A stretch of 64,000 nt of DNA, from contig NZ_JAAKGO010000001.1 of the NCBI RefSeq assembly GCF_011043525.1, positions 372,001 to 436,000 of the forward strand, in the 5' to 3' direction. The first letter of the stretch is position 1, and every line of letters begins with the position of its first letter. A program made the translations under genes and the position numbers. Below the pieces are notes generated by a model. That model was not told the DNA's origin. It worked only from the letters and a program-made list of their open reading frames with translations, and did not search any database. This stretch comes from Sphingobacterium sp. SGG-5. Lineage in GTDB: Bacteria; Bacteroidota; Bacteroidia; Sphingobacteriales; Sphingobacteriaceae. Shown here piece by piece: positions 58,674 through 64,000 of the stretch.

Positions 58674-60301
58674 TTTATATAACCTGGATTTTGTTCTAAT
58701 ACTGTATTTCTATTCAATTCGGTCTGCATGATCGGAAAGAGGTCAAAATAACTTGGATACACCCTATTCTCGACCAAAAACCTTGTATATGTATACGTCC
58801 CGTCTCCATTATTGGTAGCCCTGGTCCCATAGGCATTGGGTGTGACTTGTGCACCGATGCGCCAACGCTTCACATCAAAGAAGCGCTGCCCTTCAAAAGC
58901 CAACTCTATCCTACGTTCATTTCGTATACGTTTGCGCATCTGTTCTTTCGACAGACCGGATGGAAGATCCGGCATATTTACTCCTGAACGTGAACGTATA
59001 GCATTAATAGCGCCGTAGACCTCACTACTCGGGGTAATCAATGCTTCATTCAATGCTTCTGCATAATTCAACAGAATTTCGGCATATCGAAAATAAATCC
59101 AATAATATGTCCCGTTCTGTATTGTTGGTGTACGACTTGAGTTCTGATCTACCATTTTAGCCAAATAATATCCCGTAGTCGTATTGTTAAATCCACCGCC
59201 GATGCCATTCTCCGGAGCACCTTGGTAGGTAAAGATCGGTTGCGTACGCCAAGTCGAACCATTAAATAATATCGACATATAAAATCGGGGATCCCGATCC
59301 ACATAAGGATTAGTGGGATTATAACCGGAAGCCGGATTGATCGTCGGTGCAAGTCCCGGATTATCCTCTATAAAAGGCAGTTCACCGTTCCTCATCTCGT
59401 ACATATCGACTATATTTTGTAAAGGAGTAATTCCCACCTGCCCACCTTGGGAAGGCACAAAGGTCTGTAAGGTAAAATCAGTATAGTTCGCCGTATTCTG
59501 AAAGATAATCTCTTTTGAATTACGGGTATGAAATAGTCCCTTGTAATCGGGGTGCAATTCATAAAAATTCAAATCCATGACATCTTTGGCGGCATCTACC
59601 GCATCTTGCCAACGTCCCACATCATTCGTTGGATTGTGCAGCTGACTCGCATAATGCAACAGGACACGAGATTTTAATGCTAGAGCAGCCCCTTTTGTTG
59701 CCCGCCCCAGATGGATAGCCGGGTATTCCAACTCCAACAAACCAGCTGCTTTGTCACATTCATCCACAATAAATTCCACCACCTGCTCAGCCGTATTCCT
59801 CGGGATTTTCATATCCTCATTGATATCTAGTGGTTCAAGCAAAATAGGCACTCCACCCCATCTCCGAAACAGCTCTGCATAAAAATAGGCTCTCAAAAAA
59901 GTTGCTTCACCGATCATTCTCGGTTTGCCAGCCAATTGATTGGCATCCAAGGTCGGGATACGGTCCGCATTCTGCAAAAATATATTTGTAGTACGGATCG
60001 CTGTGTAGGTGGCCGTCCAATTGTTGAACGGGTTACTAGCCGGAGAAAACACACCATTATTGATTTGGTTTTCACCAGCCGTACCGTGTGGGCTTTCCGA
60101 GTCGTCAGATGCGTTGGTGTACTTATTAGCATAATCTACCGGCAGTCTGGAATAGATATTGGACAAGAAACGCTCTGCTTGTCCATAGTCTCCAAAAACT
60201 TCGTCTAAGGTCATACCTCCCGATTCAGCTTTATCCAAATATTTATCGATATCACAGCTATATAAAAATAGTATAGTGAGTATAAAAATCAGTCTTTTCA
60301 T
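58670..60301 (-). CDS. RagB/SusD-family substrate-binding lipoprotein
   Basis: 543 residues. Lipobox LFLYSCDIDKYL. Typical SusD blocks: YTAIRTTNIFLQNADRIP, MIGEATFLRAYFYAELFRRWGGVPIL, KGAALALKSRVLLHYASQLHNP and the C-terminal RNERRIELAFEGQRFFDVKRWRIG with YLFPIMQTELNRN-like end. It caps the following (upstream) SusC channel and binds the ligand. Distinct branch from the SusD-like_2 of PUL1. Confidence 0.96.
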   Translation of the reverse strand: MKRLIFILTILFLYSCDIDKYLDKAESGGMTLDEVFGDYGQAERFLSNIYSRLPVDYANKYTNASDDSESPHGTAGENQINNGVFSPASNPFNNWTATYTAIRTTNIFLQNADRIPTLDANQLAGKPRMIGEATFLRAYFYAELFRRWGGVPILLEPLDINEDMKIPRNTAEQVVEFIVDECDKAAGLLELEYPAIHLGRATKGAALALKSRVLLHYASQLHNPTNDVGRWQDAVDAAKDVMDLNFYELHPDYKGLFHTRNSKEIIFQNTANYTDFTLQTFVPSQGGQVGITPLQNIVDMYEMRNGELPFIEDNPGLAPTINPASGYNPTNPYVDRDPRFYMSILFNGSTWRTQPIFTYQGAPENGIGGGFNNTTTGYYLAKMVDQNSSRTPTIQNGTYYWIYFRYAEILLNYAEALNEALITPSSEVYGAINAIRSRSGVNMPDLPSGLSKEQMRKRIRNERRIELAFEGQRFFDVKRWRIGAQVTPNAYGTRATNNGDGTYTYTRFLVENRVYPSYFDLFPIMQTELNRNTVLEQNPGYIK

Positions 60302-60304
60302 GAG

Positions 60305-63300
60305 TTAAAAATTTGTAGATAAACCAAAATTAAATATCTGCACTTGTGGATAGGTCCAATATCGGCCTCCCGGAGACTCAGGATCAAAGTCGCCCTCGGT
60401 CTTATCCCAGGTGAACAGGTTCATCCCATTCGCATATAGGCGGATATTGTTCAACCGCTTTTTGTCAAATAGATTGACATTTCGGAAAGTATAGCCAATT
60501 TCCACATTTTTCAACCGCAGGTAATCTCCTTTCCGTACGAAAAAAGACGATTTACGATGATTATTATCGTTAAAATCAGCATGCAATACCGGATAAGTAG
60601 CTATTGCCGCAGTCTCCGGAGTCCAACGCCCAAGATGGCTTTTCATGACCTTCCCCCCGTTGTAGAATTCATATGCCGTTTCCAATTCACGGGTATAGGT
60701 AAACCCCGAGGCGCCCTGCAACAGAAAGCTCACATCGAATCCCTTGTAGTCTACTCCTCCCGAGAGTCCGTACATCATTTCGGGAATTGTACTCTTTCCG
60801 ATCGGCATGACGTCATTGTTGTCTATAATACCATCACCGTTTGCATCATAGTATTTCAAATCTCCGGGAATGACCCTTCCAAAAGTTTGCTGTCGGCTAT
60901 TAATGATATCTTCTTCGTTTTCGAAAAAGCCAATCGCTTTCAATCCAAATTCTTGACCGATACGTTGACCCGTACGAATCAGATTAGGATATGCCCTTGT
61001 TTCTTCATCCATTTCCAAGATCTTATTCCGGGCAAAGGACGTATTCAGGTTGACAAAATAATTGACTGCGCCTACCTTATGTGCATGCTTGACTTCCACT
61101 TCAAAGCCCTTATTTTCTGTCTTCCCAAAGTTTGCCGGAGGCAGGTTATCCGACGGAACCCCACTCATGTACGGAATACTCTGTGGCAGCACCAACATAT
61201 CGTTTCTTTTTTCGTAAAACAGATCTATAGTCGCATTGAAAAGCCTGGATCCAAATAAATTCAGCTCAAAACCGACATTCGAGCGGTATGCCGTTTCCCA
61301 GGAGACCAAAGGATTGGCCAGAGGGCCTTCGACCACTCCGGGTATATTGGCTAAGGTCTCTCCAAAACTATAGCCTGTCCCCGCCATATATTCCTCGATG
61401 AATAACCAACGTCTGTTTGTCACGGTCAGCTGGTCATTTCCGGAGATACCATGAGAAGCACGGAATTTTAATAAATTGATCATAGGATGGTTTTGTATCG
61501 CTACCCAACCCACAGATACCGCCGGGAAGAAGCCGTAACGATGTTCCCTGGCAAAGTTATCCGTACCGCTGTATCCGGCATTCAGTTCAGCAAACAGCTC
61601 ATTTTGATAATTATAGGCGATACGGCCGACCAGACCTTGTGAAACAAACGGAATCTGCCCGCCAAGGATATGTTGCTGCCTATTGGCTAATAATAATCCG
61701 ATGAAATTATGCTTTCCGAAACTTCGGTTGTAATTCAAGCTGAGATCCAGCCAGGTATCCCGATTTTGTCCATATGAAGCCGTAGGCGCACCGAGCGGAA
61801 GATCTTGGTCTCTATAACTGTAGTTTGTAGGATCATTATAGTCACCGGTTCCCAGGTACACCGCCTTGCGCACATTCATGCTCCGCGAAAAGTTATTCTT
61901 GAAATAACCATCAAAAGAAAAATTACCTTTTATGGATAGTCCTGTTGTGATGAAGTTCAGCTTTCGGGTCAGGCTGGCCATCCCGGATAATGACGAATTG
62001 AACTCTTGCGTAAAACCAGAGCTATTGATCAAGGCATGTGGGCTCGAATACCCCGTAGGATGTATCCCCCAGAATCCAGTCGGATATCGGATAGGAAACG
62101 CATTGGGTGGAATACGTGAGATAATAGAGCCAAACATGACCCCTGCCGATACTCGTGGATAATTACGGTCCTCTATAGCTCCATACAGATTAAGCGCAAG
62201 GGATAGGTCTTCATCAAAATCAATATCTACGTTACTTCTAAAATTGTAACGTTTCATCTCAAAGTTATTGTTATAGAGCTCATTCGGTTCGGTCTTATAG
62301 ATACCATCTTGATACATATATCCCATATTGACAAAATATCGTGCCTTCGTATTGCCGCCGGATAAGCTGAAATTTGTCTGCGAAGACAATGAATTGGTCA
62401 AAAGCTCCTTTGCCCAATCTACATTGGGATATTTGAGCGGATCAGATCCGGTGCGGTAAGCTTCCAGGACATCATCCGGATAAGGTATGGTACTGGAAGT
62501 GGGATTATCGTTTTTGTAAGCCTCATTATACAAGGTCGCAAAACCATACGAATCCAAGAATTCAGGGATTCGTGTAGGCGACTGTATGGCCGTCTGTGTA
62601 CGCCCGGTTATCGTCGCTTTTCCTTCCTTCCCTCTCCTGGTCGTCACGATAATGACCCCATTGGCACCTTTAACGCCGTATAGTGCCGTGGCCGAAGCAT
62701 CTTTCAAAATAGTGATGTTCTCTATTTCATTCGGATCCAGGGTCGTAATAGCAGAATACTCTTTTTGTACACCGTCGATAGTCACTAGAGGAGCCGCACT
62801 GTTTAATGTAGCGACACCACGTATATACAGATCAGATTTATCCCGGCCTGGCTCACCTGAACGCTGTATAGCGATCAGTCCCGGCAGCCTTCCCGCCAGC
62901 GCATTGGTAATGTTGCTGACAGGGCTTTGCATCAGCTCCTTATTGGAGATCGATGCCGTAGAACCTGTTTGAGCTATCTTCTTTTGGGTCTGACCAAAGC
63001 CCAATACGACTATTTCTTCGACATCCAAAAGATCGGACTGCAGCATGATCTCTAACTTCCTATCCGCTCCCACGGTGATCTCTTGACTCAGATAACCGAT
63101 CATGCTGATCTGCAAGACTGCTCCTTCTGCCGCAGCAATAGAAAAGGTCCCCTGAGCATTCGAACTCACGCCCGATCCCGGTTGCCCCTTAATACGTACC
63201 GTTGCTCCAGAAATCGTATTGCCCAGCGTATCTTTGACCACACCTTGTATGGGCACCTGAATATCTACCGCCCTACGGGCCGGCATGTGGCTTACTTTTC

Positions 63301-63706
63301 TTGGCTTTAGAATAATAGTCTTATCTTCCACCTCATAATCCCATCCCTGTGTCTGTGCTACCTGATCCAATACTTCTTTCAAAGAAACATTTTGAAAGTC
63401 AATATTAGACAGCTGCACATGCTTGAGCCGAAGCCCAGAATACAGGACAGAATAGCCGGTTTGCTTCCGGATCTCACTGAAGAGACGCTCAGCAGAGGAA
63501 GTAGAAGCTTTGAAGGATACTTTCTGGGCATGGCCTATGGCGAATACATGCACAAAACCCAATAAGATTAAAAGAGAGATGAGATTAATCCGCATGATGA
63601 ACTTTCTTTTTAAAATACCGTCATCGAATCGGTGGATTCCCCTTGAGGAACGCTTTTGTAACGCCAAGACCCACCGACATAAAATTGTCGTGTAAATTTT
63701 ATACAT
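60305..63706 (-). CDS. SusC/RagA-family TonB-linked outer-membrane transporter with STN domain
   Basis: 1133 residues. A 37-residue basic leader precedes the signal peptide (MRINLISLLILLGFVHVFA to GHAQ). Then STN (about 65-140, RLFSEIRKQTGYSVLYSG to DYEVEDKTIILKPRK), beta sandwich (about 150-225), TonB plug (about 230-370: LDVEEIVVLGFG, GVQKEYSAITTLDPNEIENITILKDASATALYGVKGANGVIIV as separate blocks) and the barrel ending IFNFGLSTNF. STN plus the upstream FecR implies signalling to an ECF sigma factor outside the window. Confidence 0.96.
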   Translation of the reverse strand: MYKIYTTILCRWVLALQKRSSRGIHRFDDGILKRKFIMRINLISLLILLGFVHVFAIGHAQKVSFKASTSSAERLFSEIRKQTGYSVLYSGLRLKHVQLSNIDFQNVSLKEVLDQVAQTQGWDYEVEDKTIILKPRKVSHMPARRAVDIQVPIQGVVKDTLGNTISGATVRIKGQPGSGVSSNAQGTFSIAAAEGAVLQISMIGYLSQEITVGADRKLEIMLQSDLLDVEEIVVLGFGQTQKKIAQTGSTASISNKELMQSPVSNITNALAGRLPGLIAIQRSGEPGRDKSDLYIRGVATLNSAAPLVTIDGVQKEYSAITTLDPNEIENITILKDASATALYGVKGANGVIIVTTRRGKEGKATITGRTQTAIQSPTRIPEFLDSYGFATLYNEAYKNDNPTSSTIPYPDDVLEAYRTGSDPLKYPNVDWAKELLTNSLSSQTNFSLSGGNTKARYFVNMGYMYQDGIYKTEPNELYNNNFEMKRYNFRSNVDIDFDEDLSLALNLYGAIEDRNYPRVSAGVMFGSIISRIPPNAFPIRYPTGFWGIHPTGYSSPHALINSSGFTQEFNSSLSGMASLTRKLNFITTGLSIKGNFSFDGYFKNNFSRSMNVRKAVYLGTGDYNDPTNYSYRDQDLPLGAPTASYGQNRDTWLDLSLNYNRSFGKHNFIGLLLANRQQHILGGQIPFVSQGLVGRIAYNYQNELFAELNAGYSGTDNFAREHRYGFFPAVSVGWVAIQNHPMINLLKFRASHGISGNDQLTVTNRRWLFIEEYMAGTGYSFGETLANIPGVVEGPLANPLVSWETAYRSNVGFELNLFGSRLFNATIDLFYEKRNDMLVLPQSIPYMSGVPSDNLPPANFGKTENKGFEVEVKHAHKVGAVNYFVNLNTSFARNKILEMDEETRAYPNLIRTGQRIGQEFGLKAIGFFENEEDIINSRQQTFGRVIPGDLKYYDANGDGIIDNNDVMPIGKSTIPEMMYGLSGGVDYKGFDVSFLLQGASGFTYTRELETAYEFYNGGKVMKSHLGRWTPETAAIATYPVLHADFNDNNHRKSSFFVRKGDYLRLKNVEIGYTFRNVNLFDKKRLNNIRLYANGMNLFTWDKTEGDFDPESPGGRYWTYPQVQIFNFGLSTNF

Positions 63707-63827
63707 TTGATAGTCTGATTAATTTTTAATTGGCTAAACAGTTTTTAGATTTTAATTAGATACTTCGAGATTGGGGGTGGTTCCAGCACTCCCAATTTTC
63801 CTTATCTTTTCCCTGATCTTTATTTCT

Positions 63828-64000
63828 TCATATTTTCGACTCTTTAGTAGTTTGAACTTTATTGACTATGACCTTACGATTCTGCACGGTTATCTTTACA
63901 TCACCGGCTTTCTCGATCATCTTAAATACCTGTGAGGCATTTTCATATTTCGAGATACTTCCTCCAAAAAGGATGGACTTGGCGCCTTCGTCTGCAAAGG
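63828..64000 (-). CDS. FecR-family anti-sigma factor, C-terminal end (cut by window edge)
   Basis: On the minus strand the frame reads FADEGAKSILFGGSISKYEN, then SQVFKMIEKAGDVKITVQNR, then KVIVNKVQTTKESKI and TGA at 63830-63828. This matches the DUF4974 end of FecR proteins; the PUL1 FecR ends with the similar WGSISKYENFDKVLRIIK and GKKVIIM. The gene starts beyond base 64000. The 121 bases between it and susC hold no gene or clear promoter. An ECF sigma gene is expected just outside. Confidence 0.85.
   Translation of the reverse strand, partial: FADEGAKSILFGGSISKYENASQVFKMIEKAGDVKITVQNRKVIVNKVQTTKESKI

Noticed and set aside
60557..61258. Plus-strand 233-residue open frame inside the second susC
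   Set aside because: The real gene on the minus strand covers it fully and has clear barrel sequence; the plus frame has no recognisable domain.

Overview
The window reads as chromosome of a Bacteroidota bacterium, most likely family Sphingobacteriaceae (Sphingobacterium, Olivibacter or Parapedobacter-like). Evidence: two SusC/SusD pairs with FecI/FecR-type regulation, GldB, atpD-atpC standing apart from other ATP synthase genes, TAnnTTTG-type promoters, mostly weak Shine-Dalgarno signals and many SPII lipoproteins. The family assignment is inference from gene content and cannot be proven from one window.

Layout. 1-5.7 kb: two FKBP-like lipoproteins (the first cut by the left edge), gldB on the minus strand, a small outer-membrane barrel, nadE, a DUF4136 lipoprotein and a DUF423 membrane protein. 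5.8-12.4 kb: a large membrane-anchored protein of unknown function with a repeat-rich C-terminal half, nrnA, a tandem FKBP lipoprotein, a TatD nuclease and a type I asparaginase. 12.4-25.4 kb: a polysaccharide-utilisation-like locus (called PUL1 here): ECF sigma factor, FecR anti-sigma, SusC with an STN signalling domain, SusD, a DUF5689 lipoprotein and two endonuclease/exonuclease/phosphatase (EEP) enzymes. It runs straight into an N-terminally truncated TonB receptor and an intact BNR/sialidase-like protein with conserved-looking cysteine motifs. 25.4-29.4 kb: DUF488, a decayed HVA1-like gene, a Tat-exported phosphocholine-type phospholipase C and a coiled-coil membrane protein.

29.4-45.9 kb is housekeeping: atpDC, then a near-complete branched-chain amino acid cluster ilvE-ilvD-ilvB-ilvN-(DinB)-ilvC-leuC-leuD-(ABC ATPase)-leuB-leuA-ilvA. 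It converts threonine and pyruvate to 2-keto acids and on to isoleucine, valine and leucine. Several junctions carry short dispersed repeats of two families. 46-53.7 kb: an outer-membrane barrel, a convergent S9 peptidase and a class Ib ribonucleotide reductase operon nrdH-nrdI-nrdE-nrdF behind a 389-bp structured leader. 53.8-64 kb: a GH95 alpha-L-fucosidase facing a second minus-strand locus (PUL2): FecR (cut by the right edge), SusC with STN, SusD, a metallophosphoesterase and a phosphodiester-glycosidase lipoprotein.

Main observation: both SusCD loci lack an obvious glycoside hydrolase of their own (GH95 is convergent and separate). They carry phosphoesterase or phosphodiester enzymes instead, and a phospholipase C lies between them. 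A working hypothesis is TonB-dependent uptake of phosphorylated or phosphodiester-linked substrates under FecI/FecR-type control. No tRNA, rRNA, CRISPR array or insertion sequence was seen.
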